Part shown: piece by piece, positions 1 through 6,019 of the stretch | Layout of the letters: the number at the start of each line of letters is the position of its first letter | Position numbering within the stretch: position 1 is the first letter of the stretch | Assembly: GCA_017557265.1 (NCBI GenBank) | Contig: JAFZAM010000146.1 | Coordinates: 1-12,608, forward strand | Length of the DNA stretch: 12,608 nt | DNA from: Oscillospiraceae bacterium | GTDB lineage: Bacteria; Bacillota; Clostridia; Oscillospirales; Oscillospiraceae | Direction: 5' to 3' | Notes under the pieces: generated by a model | The model's input: the letters and a program-made list of their open reading frames with translations, nothing else | Told to the model about the DNA's origin: nothing | The model's database searches: none | Translations under genes and position numbers: made by a program

Positions 1-458
1 CCTCGACCGCGCCGTCCACGGAGCCGACAGCGGAGCCCGACCCGACTCCGGAGCCGACTTCCGACCCGACGCCGGAGCCCGCGCCGAAGCTCGACGAGGA
101 CGGGTACTACTACGACGTCGAGAGCGTTGCGCTCTATATAACGCAATACGGCAAGCTCCCGCCGAACTACATCACCAAGAACGAGGCGCGCGACCTCGGC
201 TGGGAGGGCGGCACGCCCGAGGCGTTCAAGCCCGGCTCCGCCATCGGCGGGGACTATTTCGGCAACTACGAGGGACTGCTCCCGAAGGCGCAGGGCCGGA
301 AGTGGACCGAGTGCGACATAGACACGAAGGGGCGAAACAGCCGCGGCGCGAAGCGCCTGATATTCTCAAACGACGGCCTGTTTTACTATACCGACGACCA
401 CTATGAGAGCTACACGCAGCTCGTCGTGACCGAGGAGGGGACGATAGAATGGAAGTAA
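1..458 (+). CDS. Barnase-family extracellular ribonuclease, N-terminus outside window
   Basis: This is the C-terminal part of a guanyl-specific ribonuclease of the barnase family (N1/T1 fold), which cleaves single-stranded RNA. The frame is open from the window start and ends with TAA at 456-458. The first ~32 codons encode a Ser/Thr/Pro/Glu/Asp-rich linker (TEP and PTPEP units), then a full barnase-like domain. The motifs align with barnase: LPPNYITKNEA (Lys27 equivalent, codon 177-179), the general base Glu73 in WTECDID (309-311), Arg83 (333-335), Arg87 in KRLIFSND (354-356) and the general acid His102 in DDHY (399-401). All catalytic positions are present, so the enzyme is probably active. 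The linker suggests a signal peptide or membrane anchor upstream, with the domain displayed or secreted; that part is not visible. The stop overlaps the barstar gene by 10 bases, the usual toxin/inhibitor arrangement. The family call is very secure; anchoring is inference. Confidence 0.93.
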   Translation, partial: STAPSTEPTAEPDPTPEPTSDPTPEPAPKLDEDGYYYDVESVALYITQYGKLPPNYITKNEARDLGWEGGTPEAFKPGSAIGGDYFGNYEGLLPKAQGRKWTECDIDTKGRNSRGAKRLIFSNDGLFYYTDDHYESYTQLVVTEEGTIEWK

Positions 459-712
459 GAGAATACGCGATAGACTGCCGCAAAATGACGTCCAGAGCCG
501 AGGCGCACGATCACCTCGCGGAGGTCTTCGGCTTCCCCGAATACTACGGGCGCAACCTCGACGCGCTGCACGACTGCCTCACGGAGCTGCCCCCGTGCAG
601 GATAAGGCTCGTTTATCCGTGGGCGCTCGGAAAGCTCGGCAGATACGCAGTATCGCTGCTGCAGGTGTTCTCGGACGCCGCCGAGGAAAACGGCGGCATA
701 GAGCTCATATAA
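449..712 (+). CDS. Barstar-family ribonuclease inhibitor
   Basis: An 87-residue cytoplasmic inhibitor of the adjacent barnase-type ribonuclease, about the length of barstar. The core motif FPEYYGRNLDALHDCL (about residues 29-44) matches the barstar binding helix; Asp38 and Asp42 correspond to barstar Asp35 and Asp39, which plug the ribonuclease active site, and Tyr33 falls at the Tyr29 contact. The LLQVFSDA segment matches the C-terminal helix carrying barstar Glu76, here Asp or shifted. There is no signal peptide, as expected for a protein that protects the producing cell before the enzyme is exported. The ATG lies inside the ribonuclease gene, 8 bases after a strong GAGGAGGGG ribosome site (432-440), so translation of toxin and inhibitor is coupled. 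A bidirectional terminator follows. Confidence 0.94.
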   Translation: MEVREYAIDCRKMTSRAEAHDHLAEVFGFPEYYGRNLDALHDCLTELPPCRIRLVYPWALGKLGRYAVSLLQVFSDAAEENGGIELI

Positions 713-722
713 GACAAAAAAG

Positions 723-755
723 AGCCGGTCGGCAAATCGCCGACCGGCTTTCCTT
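723..755. terminator. Bidirectional intrinsic terminator between convergent genes
   Basis: A perfect 11-bp stem (723-733 with 739-749) closes a 5-base loop. On the + strand it is followed by TTCCTTT and ends the barnase/barstar unit. On the - strand it is followed by a run of six T (CTTTTTTG) and ends the Sel1/SH3b unit. The stronger T tract is on the - strand. Confidence 0.88.
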
Positions 756-762
756 TATGTAT

Positions 763-1320
763 TTATTCCTCCGTCGGGGAGATGAGGTAGTTCGCGCTGC
801 ACCATGCGTAGCGCTCCTCGAACATGACGAGCGCCCAGCCGTTTTCGATGGTGTAGACCGTGACGGGAGTGCCCGTATAGAACTGCCCGAGCTTCTCATA
901 CGCCGTGCTCGGCCCGGAGCGGACGTTCAGCTCGCCGTCGGGGGAGCTGACGACGTAGGTCTCCGGCTCGTTGAACATCGTCGAGGGGCGGAAGTCGAGC
1001 CTCTCGTAGAGGTCCACGTCCGGCGTCGGCGACGGGGTCGGGAGCGTCTCGCTCGGCTCCGGCGACTCGGGGACGTCCGTATCCTCGGGCGGCTCGCTCG
1101 CGTCGGGATCGGCCGGAACGTCGGGCGAGGGCTCGACGTCCGGAGAGGGGGAGACCGTGGAGGAGAACGGGGTCTTGGACGGCGCCGGGTCGGACTTCTT
1201 GGAGTCTATCGCGCCCGCCCTGAAAAAGAGCAGCGCTATAAGAAGGAAGACGGCCGCGCCTATAAAGAGGATGGCGGCGAAATGCCTTCTGTCGGCGGGA
1301 GTAAGAGACGATCTTCTCAT
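763..1320 (-). CDS. Membrane-anchored protein with extracellular bacterial SH3 domain
   Basis: A 185-residue protein with three parts: a short basic N-terminus, one membrane helix (about residues 15-33), a Pro/Ser/Glu/Asp-rich linker (about 45-104) and a C-terminal SH3b (SH3_3) domain (about 121-182). The SH3b signature is GELNVRSGPSTAYEKLG, followed by GTPVTVYT and the final W-CSANYL strand. Such domains usually bind peptidoglycan or other wall polymers, so the domain is probably outside the membrane with the linker crossing the wall; no catalytic domain is present. A GTG at 1329 would add three residues, but it lies inside the AGGAGG ribosome site, while ATG at 1320 has ideal 8-base spacing, so I chose ATG. 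It is the second gene of a two-gene unit; its ribosome site abuts the stop of the Sel1 gene, indicating translational coupling. Confidence 0.87.
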   Translation of the reverse strand: MRRSSLTPADRRHFAAILFIGAAVFLLIALLFFRAGAIDSKKSDPAPSKTPFSSTVSPSPDVEPSPDVPADPDASEPPEDTDVPESPEPSETLPTPSPTPDVDLYERLDFRPSTMFNEPETYVVSSPDGELNVRSGPSTAYEKLGQFYTGTPVTVYTIENGWALVMFEERYAWCSANYLISPTEE

Positions 1321-1328
1321 TGTCCGCA

Positions 1329-1334
1329 CCTCCT
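1329..1334 (-). promoter_or_regulatory. Ribosome binding site that decides the SH3b gene start
   Basis: AGGAGG on the - strand ends 8 bases before ATG at 1320. It overlaps the upstream stop codon TAG (1333-1335) and the alternative GTG at 1329, which rules the GTG out as a normal start. Confidence 0.8.
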
Positions 1335-1953
1335 AAAAGATCGGGTCGGAGAGCTCGCCGGAATCGATCTGCTCTATGAGCCTTCCGGCGTCTTCTATGC
1401 CGCGCCCGCGGGCGTAGGCGAGCAGCTTGCGCGCGGAGACGAGGTCCTGCTCGACGCCGCGGCCGTACATATAGCAGACGCCGAGGTTGTATATCGCGTC
1501 GACGTTGCCCTGCCGCGCGGCCTTCTCGAGCCAGCGGCGGCCCTTTTCGTAATCCTGCTCGACGCCCTTGCCGCGGAGCGTCTGAATGGCGTAGATGGTC
1601 TGAGCGCGGGCGTGGCCGAGCTCGGCGGCGCGAAGGAAGCTCGAAGCGGCCTGCGCCTCGTCGCCTCCGCGGAGCTCGCCGCAGCCCTGGGCGTACCAGT
1701 CGTCCGCAGACTTGACGGCCTCGGTGAAGGGGGCGAACTCATCCTCGGGCACGAAGGTCTCGAATTCGGACATGGGCCTGGGCTCGGGACGGATCGACGA
1801 GGGGTCGAGCTCCCACTGCGTGGCCTCCTGAGCGGGCTTGGACTCGATGATGTCGGTCCTGCGCCTGCCTCCGATGAGCATGAGAACGCCTATCGCGAGC
1901 GCGACGACGGCCAGGACTATGAAGATTATACCCAGAACGGTCAGCGTTGACAT
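1333..1953 (-). CDS. Membrane-anchored Sel1-like repeat protein
   Basis: A 206-residue protein with one N-terminal membrane helix (about residues 5-28, followed by the stop-transfer GGRRR), a ~50-residue linker, and about three Sel1-like (TPR-type) helical repeats from about residue 83 to 188. The clearest repeat runs over DAIYNLGVCYMYGRGVEQD and its neighbours, with the Ala-x-Gly-x-Ala spacing typical of Sel1. Such repeats are protein-interaction scaffolds; no partner or enzymatic domain is evident. By the positive-inside rule (GGRRR after the helix) the repeats probably face the cytoplasm, whereas the SH3b domain of the partner gene is probably outside, so the pair may act on both faces of the membrane; this is inference. 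ATG at 1953 follows GGAGGT (around 1959-1964). Confidence 0.85.
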   Translation of the reverse strand: MSTLTVLGIIFIVLAVVALAIGVLMLIGGRRRTDIIESKPAQEATQWELDPSSIRPEPRPMSEFETFVPEDEFAPFTEAVKSADDWYAQGCGELRGGDEAQAASSFLRAAELGHARAQTIYAIQTLRGKGVEQDYEKGRRWLEKAARQGNVDAIYNLGVCYMYGRGVEQDLVSARKLLAYARGRGIEDAGRLIEQIDSGELSDPIF

Positions 1954-1985
1954 GATCCACCTCCGGATTTTCAGTGCTTTTTATG

Positions 1986-1994
1986 ATTATAACA
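1986..1994 (-). promoter_or_regulatory. Probable extended -10 promoter of the Sel1/SH3b unit
   Basis: On the - strand TGTTATAAT is a consensus TATAAT with an extended TGn. No good -35 box lies 16-18 bases upstream, as is common for extended -10 promoters. It sits about 33 bases before the Sel1 start and downstream of the fakA terminator, the right place for a promoter. Confidence 0.55.
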
Positions 1995-2042
1995 CACGAC
2001 GGCGGGCAAATGGAACGGTTTTGCGAAAAAACATGCAAATAA

Positions 2043-2088
2043 TGTAATAAAAACGGCAGACCGCGCGGATTAAGGCGCGATCTGCCGT
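2043..2088 (-). terminator. Intrinsic terminator of the asp23-fakA unit
   Basis: The stem pairs 2053-2066 with 2075-2088 around an 8-base loop: ACGGCAGA with TCTGCCGT, a G-U wobble in RNA at 2061/2080, then five GC pairs. On the - strand it is followed by TTTTTATTA. It starts 12 bases after the fakA stop. Confidence 0.88.
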
Positions 2089-2099
2089 GCTTTAAGGGC

Positions 2100-3719
2100 T
2101 TATTCTGCGGAAATTACGAAGTAATAGACGGGCTGTCCGCCGGAGAGGACCTGCACCTCCGCGCCGGGAGCGGCGGCGGCGAGCTTCCCGGCGAGCGCCC
2201 CGGCGTCAACCTCGGAGGCGTCCGCGCCGAAGTACACCGTCACGCACGCGGGGTCGAAGCCCGCTATCGCGGCGCAGATGCCGGGGACGACCGCGTCGAA
2301 CTCGCGGCCGCTGGCGAGCAGCTTGCCCTCGAGCATGGCAAGGTAGTCGCCCTCCTTCATGCTCAGGCCGTCGAACTCGCTGTCGCGCGCGGCGTAGGTC
2401 ACGGAGAAGGTATGTACTCCGCCGCACGTCTCCTCCATGGAGGCCGCGACCTCCTCGGGATCGCCCTCGCCGTCATAGGCGAGCATGGCGCTTATGCCCT
2501 GCGGGACGGTCGTGGTCGGGACGACGATGACCTTCTTATCCGTAATCGCGTCGCACTGGGAGGCGGCGAGGATGATGTTCTTGTTGTTCGGGAGGATGAT
2601 GACCGTATCGGCGGGGACGAGCTCGACCTCGCGGACGAGGTCCTCGGTGCTGGGGTTCATGGTCTGTCCGCCGGAGACGATGCCGTCGACGCCCAGCTCG
2701 CGGAAAATGCTCTCGAAGCCCTCGCCGGCGCAGACCGCTATGACTCCGAGCGGCTTGTTCGGCTCGGCGGGAGCGGCGGGCTCCTCGCCGCGGGAGGTCA
2801 GCTCCGTGTGCTGGTTGCGCATGTTCTCGATCTTGACCGTCTGCAGGCTGCCGTAGGTCAGCGCCTCCGTGAGGACGACGCCGGGGCAGTTGTTGTGGAC
2901 GTGGACCTTGATTATCTCGTCGTCGTCGACGACGACTATGCTGTCGCCGAGGGTGGAGAGGAAGGAGCGCAGCAGGGCGGGATCCTTATCCGTCTCGCGG
3001 GCGACGATGAATTCCGTGCAGTAGGCGAAGGTGATGTCCTCCGTCTCAAAGTCGGAGAAGGAGGCCTTGTCTTTAACTTCGACCGGCTCGCTCTCGACGA
3101 TCTCCTCGCCCCTGGCGACGGCAAGCATAGCTTCGAGAATGGTGACGTACCCCTTTCCTCCGGCGTCGACGACGCCCGCTTTCTTCAGCACGGGATTTTG
3201 CTCGACCGTCTTTTCAAGAGCGGCGCGCGCGGCGGCGAGAGCCGTCTCGAGCGTGGCGACGATATCCGAGCTCTTTCCGGCCGCTTCGCCGGCGGCGGCG
3301 GCCGCCAGCCTCGAGACCGTCAGTATCGTGCCCTCCGTGGGCTTCATGACCGCCTTGTAGGCCGCCGTGACGCCCTCGCCGAGAGCGGCGGCGACTTCCG
3401 TCGCGCTCGCGGAGGCCTTCTCCTTCATGGAGCGGGCGAAGCCGCGGAAGAGGAGGGAGAGGATGACGCCCGAATTGCCCCTCGCTCCGCGGAGCAGGGC
3501 GGAGGCCGTCACGTCGCAGGCCTCGCCGAGGGTCTTGGGCGTCCGCGAGGAGAGCTCCTTCCTCGCGTTGAGCATCGTAAGAGACATATTCGTGCCCGTA
3601 TCTCCGTCGGGCACGGGGAAAACGTTCAACTCGTTGATGGTCTGCTGATTCTCGTTGATCCTCGCGCAGGCGGCGATGATCATATCCTTGAAGGTCAGAC
3701 CGTCCAATCTTTCTTTCAT
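2100..3719 (-). CDS. fakA: Fatty acid kinase subunit FakA (DhaL/YloV family)
   Basis: A 539-residue protein, near the normal length of FakA/YloV (about 550). FakA phosphorylates fatty acids held by a FakB (DegV-family) carrier, giving acyl-phosphate for phospholipid synthesis. The N-terminal DhaL kinase domain (about 1-200) carries the nucleotide/Mg signature VFPVPDGDTGTNM with Asp38 and Asp40, and the LLRGARGNSGVILS segment (about 75-88). The central region carries CTEFIV and the histidine motif KVHVHNNCPG. The C-terminal domain has the FakA-typical GGQTMNPSTEDL and ILPNNKNIILAASQ. No FakB is in the window. It is the second gene after an Asp23 family gene, the usual yloU-yloV order in Bacillota. 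The 50-base gap holds a small hairpin (3749-3753 with 3762-3766) and a GAGG ribosome site. The molecular function assigned is that of the family. Confidence 0.93.
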   Translation of the reverse strand: MKERLDGLTFKDMIIAACARINENQQTINELNVFPVPDGDTGTNMSLTMLNARKELSSRTPKTLGEACDVTASALLRGARGNSGVILSLLFRGFARSMKEKASASATEVAAALGEGVTAAYKAVMKPTEGTILTVSRLAAAAAGEAAGKSSDIVATLETALAAARAALEKTVEQNPVLKKAGVVDAGGKGYVTILEAMLAVARGEEIVESEPVEVKDKASFSDFETEDITFAYCTEFIVARETDKDPALLRSFLSTLGDSIVVVDDDEIIKVHVHNNCPGVVLTEALTYGSLQTVKIENMRNQHTELTSRGEEPAAPAEPNKPLGVIAVCAGEGFESIFRELGVDGIVSGGQTMNPSTEDLVREVELVPADTVIILPNNKNIILAASQCDAITDKKVIVVPTTTVPQGISAMLAYDGEGDPEEVAASMEETCGGVHTFSVTYAARDSEFDGLSMKEGDYLAMLEGKLLASGREFDAVVPGICAAIAGFDPACVTVYFGADASEVDAGALAGKLAAAAPGAEVQVLSGGQPVYYFVISAE

Positions 3720-3769
3720 TCGGAAACCTCGCTGAAACTCGCCCGCAAGGGCTGTGATATTAGCCCCTG

Positions 3770-4123
3770 TCAGTCGGGCATTATGGAATCGACGTACACG
3801 TCTACCGTGCGTATCTCGACGCCGGTGTCAAGACGGACCTTGTAGGACACCTCGGAGATTATCGAGGAGCAGATGACGGGGATGTTGACCCCGGTCTTGA
3901 CGATGATGTGTATCTCGATGTTGAGGGAGCGGTCCTCGTTGAAGCTCACGTGCACGCCCTTGCTCATGACCTCGCGCTTGAGCAGGTGGACGAGCCCGTC
4001 GCTGACCGAGCGCATCGCCATGCCGCGGACGCCGAAGCAGTTTATCGCGGCGGCGCCGGCGAGACTGGAATACACGTCGTTGGAGACGGACACACGGCCG
4101 AACTGATTGTAGTTTTGCGTCAT
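3770..4123 (-). CDS. Asp23/Gls24 family envelope stress protein (YloU type)
   Basis: A 117-residue soluble protein of the Asp23/Gls24 family. The FGRVSVSNDVYSSLAGAAA start, the GVRGMA segment (about 31-36), the central VHVSFNEDRSLNIEIHIIVK and the C-terminal VRTVD-VYVDSI pattern are typical. Members such as staphylococcal Asp23 associate with the membrane or respond to alkaline and envelope stress, but the YloU subgroup, paired with FakA/YloV, has no settled role. There is no signal peptide or membrane helix. ATG at 4123 follows AAAGGGG with 9-base spacing. It is the first gene of its unit, read from the strong promoter at 4186-4214. Confidence 0.9.
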   Translation of the reverse strand: MTQNYNQFGRVSVSNDVYSSLAGAAAINCFGVRGMAMRSVSDGLVHLLKREVMSKGVHVSFNEDRSLNIEIHIIVKTGVNIPVICSSIISEVSYKVRLDTGVEIRTVDVYVDSIMPD

Positions 4124-4152
4124 AAAACGATACCCCTTTCCTGATGGGCCGC

Positions 4153-4171
4153 GATCGGGCCGGACCCGATC
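4153..4171 (-). other. Leader hairpin upstream of the Asp23 family gene
   Basis: A perfect 7-bp inverted repeat, GATCGGG and CCCGATC, encloses a 5-base loop within the ~60-base untranslated leader, between the -10 box and the ribosome site. No T tract follows, so it is not a terminator. It could be an operator or an RNA-stabilising stem; function unknown. Confidence 0.5.
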
Positions 4172-4185
4172 CTGCGTATCGATTC

Positions 4186-4214
4186 ATTATACTGATTATG
4201 AGCCGATATTTCAA
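4186..4214 (-). promoter_or_regulatory. Sigma-A type promoter of asp23-fakA
   Basis: On the - strand TTGAAA (4214-4209), a 17-base spacer and a consensus TATAAT (4191-4186). Predicted transcription begins about 7 bases further, leaving a ~55-60 base leader before the Asp23 start. Confidence 0.85.
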
Positions 4215-4275
4215 GTCTAAAAATCCCGGGCGGCGCCTCCCGCCCGAAACGCGGCCGCAAATTCATCCGTGCATA

Positions 4276-4304
4276 TTTACATTAAGGGACGGATATGGTA
4301 TATT
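4276..4304 (+). promoter_or_regulatory. Probable promoter of the rubrerythrin gene
   Basis: TTTACA (4276-4281), a 17-base spacer and TATATT (4299-4304), in an AT-rich patch of an otherwise GC-rich gap. It is divergent from the asp23-fakA promoter, with about 60 bases between the -35 boxes; that gap contains a GGGCGG/CCGCCC inverted repeat (about 4228-4245). Confidence 0.65.
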
Positions 4305-4312
4305 TTTATAAA

Positions 4313-4404
4313 GGGCGAAGCCCCCGGAACCCGCTCCGGGAGAGCCCGGGAAAAAACGTAAGAATACCCGCCGCGAAGGCGGGGATCATGAGGAGGATAA
4401 CAGC
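4313..4404 (+). other. Structured GC-rich leader of the rubrerythrin gene
   Basis: The roughly 90-base leader contains two hairpins: CCCGGA/TCCGGG near 4324-4341 and CCCGCC/GGCGGG near 4368-4384. The second ends just before the GAGGAGG ribosome site (4390-4396), so it could modulate ribosome access. I recognise no riboswitch class here. Confidence 0.45.
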
Positions 4405-4950
4405 ATGAAAAAGTTCGTTTGCAGCGTCTGCGGTTACGTTTACGAGGGCGAAGCGGCTCCCGCCGAGTGCCCCGTCTGCAAGGCTCCCGCCTCCAAGTTC
4501 GTGGAGCAGGCCGCGGAGATGAGCTGGGCCGCCGAGCACGTCGTCGGCGTCGCTCAGGGCGTTCCCGAGGACATCATCGCCGATCTGCGCGCCAATTTCC
4601 AGGGCGAGTGCAGCGAGGTCGGCATGTATCTGGCCATGGCCCGCGTCGCCCACCGCGAGGGCTATCCCGAGATAGGCCTCTACTGGGAGAAGGCCGCCTA
4701 TGAGGAGGCCGAGCACGCCGCGAAGTTCGCCGAGCTCCTCGGCGAGGTCGTGACCGACTCCACCAAGAAGAACCTCGAGATGCGCGTCGAGGCCGAGAAC
4801 GGCGCCACCGCCGGCAAGACCGACCTCGCCAAGCGCGCCAAGGCCCTCAATCTCGACGCCATCCACGACACCGTCCATGAGATGGCCCGCGACGAAGCCA
4901 GACACGGCAAGGCGCTGAAGGGTCTGCTTGACAGATACTTCGGCAAGTAA
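4405..4950 (+). CDS. Rubrerythrin with N-terminal rubredoxin domain
   Basis: A 181-residue cytoplasmic non-heme iron protein that reduces hydrogen peroxide (and oxygen in some clostridial homologues) to water, protecting anaerobes. The order is rubredoxin first (Fe site C6xxC9 and C22xxC25), then a ferritin-like four-helix bundle. Classical rubrerythrins have the reverse order, so this is the 'reverse rubrerythrin' type. Likely diiron ligands lie in GECSE (Glu68/Glu71), E101-A-E-H104, Glu129/Glu131 and E164-A-R-H167, the two ExxH motifs being clear. Length fits the subfamily. The ATG follows a strong GAGGAGG ribosome site. The gene is probably monocistronic, with a perfect hairpin after it. 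High expression is suggested by the strong ribosome site and uniform GC-ending codons. The electron donor is not encoded here. Confidence 0.95.
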   Translation: MKKFVCSVCGYVYEGEAAPAECPVCKAPASKFVEQAAEMSWAAEHVVGVAQGVPEDIIADLRANFQGECSEVGMYLAMARVAHREGYPEIGLYWEKAAYEEAEHAAKFAELLGEVVTDSTKKNLEMRVEAENGATAGKTDLAKRAKALNLDAIHDTVHEMARDEARHGKALKGLLDRYFGK

Positions 4951-4966
4951 GCGAACAGTCTTTGAC

Positions 4967-5000
4967 CGCGTACGGAAGAGGGGAGCCTCTTCCGTACGCG
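4967..5000 (+). terminator. Perfect 15-bp hairpin after rubrerythrin, without a T tract
   Basis: Bases 4967-4981 pair perfectly with 4986-5000 around the loop GGAG. The next bases are CATTATAAG, not a T run, and the - strand also lacks one. It is probably a weak or factor-assisted terminator or a 3' stabiliser that lets some reading reach the downstream operon, for which I see no clear separate promoter. Confidence 0.55.
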
Positions 5001-5026
5001 CATTATAAGCATCGGGAGATGATAAT

Positions 5027-5530
5027 ATGAGTACGAAAGCCAGCAAGATACTTCAGCTCATCGCGTTCATCCTTTTCGCGCTCGCGCTGGTAGTCAGCGT
5101 CGCCTCGATATTCGCGCAGGTCCCCATCAAGCGCCTCTACGGCGCGGGGGGAGAGGTGCTCGCCATCCGCAGCGTCCCGTTCGCGGCCATCGCCGCCGCG
5201 CTCATCCACGTCGTGCTCGCGCTTATCTACATGCTCGTCGTCTTCGGAAAGCCCTCGCGCGGAGCGACGAAGGCCGTCGGCATCGTCATGGCGGTCCTGT
5301 TCGTGCTGTTCGACGCGATCGTCATCCCGGTCATAGGCATGGGGATAACCGCGGCCGTCGCCCGCCGCGGGACGGCCTTCCTCTCGTCCTACAGCGTGCT
5401 GAGCTCGGGCGTCTCGTCGATAATGAACATTCTGACCGTCCCCGCGACGATACTGATGTTCCTCTCCGTCGGCGCGCTCTTCGGCAGGGATCCCGCGAAG
5501 GAAGAAGAGCAGCGGCAGGAGGGCGTGTAA
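5027..5530 (+). CDS. Four-helix integral membrane protein, unknown function
   Basis: A 167-residue protein with four predicted membrane helices (about residues 9-30, 51-73, 83-107 and 131-153) and a short charged C-terminal tail rich in Glu/Gln/Arg. I do not recognise a family; no catalytic motif is visible. ATG at 5027 follows GGGAG with 8-base spacing. The stop TAA is immediately followed by the ATG of the next gene, so this is the first gene of a tight three-gene unit of small membrane proteins. The N- and C-termini are predicted inside. Confidence 0.8.
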   Translation: MSTKASKILQLIAFILFALALVVSVASIFAQVPIKRLYGAGGEVLAIRSVPFAAIAAALIHVVLALIYMLVVFGKPSRGATKAVGIVMAVLFVLFDAIVIPVIGMGITAAVARRGTAFLSSYSVLSSGVSSIMNILTVPATILMFLSVGALFGRDPAKEEEQRQEGV

Positions 5531-6004
5531 ATGGACGCGCAGACGTCGGTCAAATACGCCAAAAAGCAGGTCAGGCTGCTCCGTCTGCAGACCGCGCTCA
5601 TAGCGATACTGCTCGTTATCGTGCTCCTCGCGGGGCTCTTTATCGCGCTCAAATTCCGCGAGGTGAGCTCCGTCGTCGATACCGTCAGGCGCGAGCTCGA
5701 GACGGTCGACTTCGAGGCGATAAACGACGCGGCGGATTCCTTTGCCGAGGCGGCGGAGAAGCTCGACGAGCTCGACATGGACGGCTTCGATAAGACGGTC
5801 GAGGCGCTGCGCGGCGCGGCGGACAAGATAGGCTCCGTCGACGCGGGCGAGCTCAACGAGGCGGTCGCGGCGCTCAAGGCGGCGGCCGAGAACCTCTCCG
5901 ACATCGACATCGCCTCGCTCAATTCGCTCGTCGAGGCCCTCGACGGGACGGCGACGAAGCTCGGCTCGGCCGTCAACGCCATAGGCGGCATCTTCGGCCG
6001 CTGA
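5531..6004 (+). CDS. Single-pass membrane protein with four tandem 22-residue helical repeats
   Basis: A 157-residue protein with a basic N-terminus, one membrane helix (about 21-41) and a long helical ectodomain or cytoplasmic stalk. Residues 60-147 are four gap-free 22-residue repeats (60-81, 82-103, 104-125, 126-147). Each begins with Asp and follows roughly D-x-x-x-hydrophobic-N/D-x-x-V/A-x-A-L-x-x-A-A-x-K-L-x-x-hydrophobic. Twenty-two residues equal two hendecads, which suits a right-handed coiled coil or an amphipathic lipid-binding helix. The function is unknown and I recognise no named family. Its ATG directly abuts the preceding stop, and its ribosome site AGGAGGG (5517-5523) is inside the preceding gene, so the two are translationally coupled. 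Confidence 0.82.
   Translation: MDAQTSVKYAKKQVRLLRLQTALIAILLVIVLLAGLFIALKFREVSSVVDTVRRELETVDFEAINDAADSFAEAAEKLDELDMDGFDKTVEALRGAADKIGSVDAGELNEAVAALKAAAENLSDIDIASLNSLVEALDGTATKLGSAVNAIGGIFGR
5708..5971 (+). repeat. Four tandem 66-base units encoding 22-residue helical repeats
   Basis: Four consecutive units of exactly 22 codons without gaps. They are clear at the protein level (conserved leading Asp, the Ala-Ala-x-Lys-Leu core and hydrophobic spacing) but diverged at the DNA level, so they are old duplications rather than an unstable DNA repeat. Confidence 0.75.
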
Positions 6005-6019
6005 CGGGGAGGGGAGAGC

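Noticed and set aside
595..1950. Long + strand open frame (451 codons) across the Sel1/SH3b region
   Set aside because: It is antisense to two well supported genes, rich in Arg/Gly/Val runs with no domain, and comes from the absence of AT-rich stops in GC-rich DNA.
2412..3845. Long + strand open frame (477 codons) over fakA
   Set aside because: Antisense shadow of fakA, low-complexity composition, no ribosome site.
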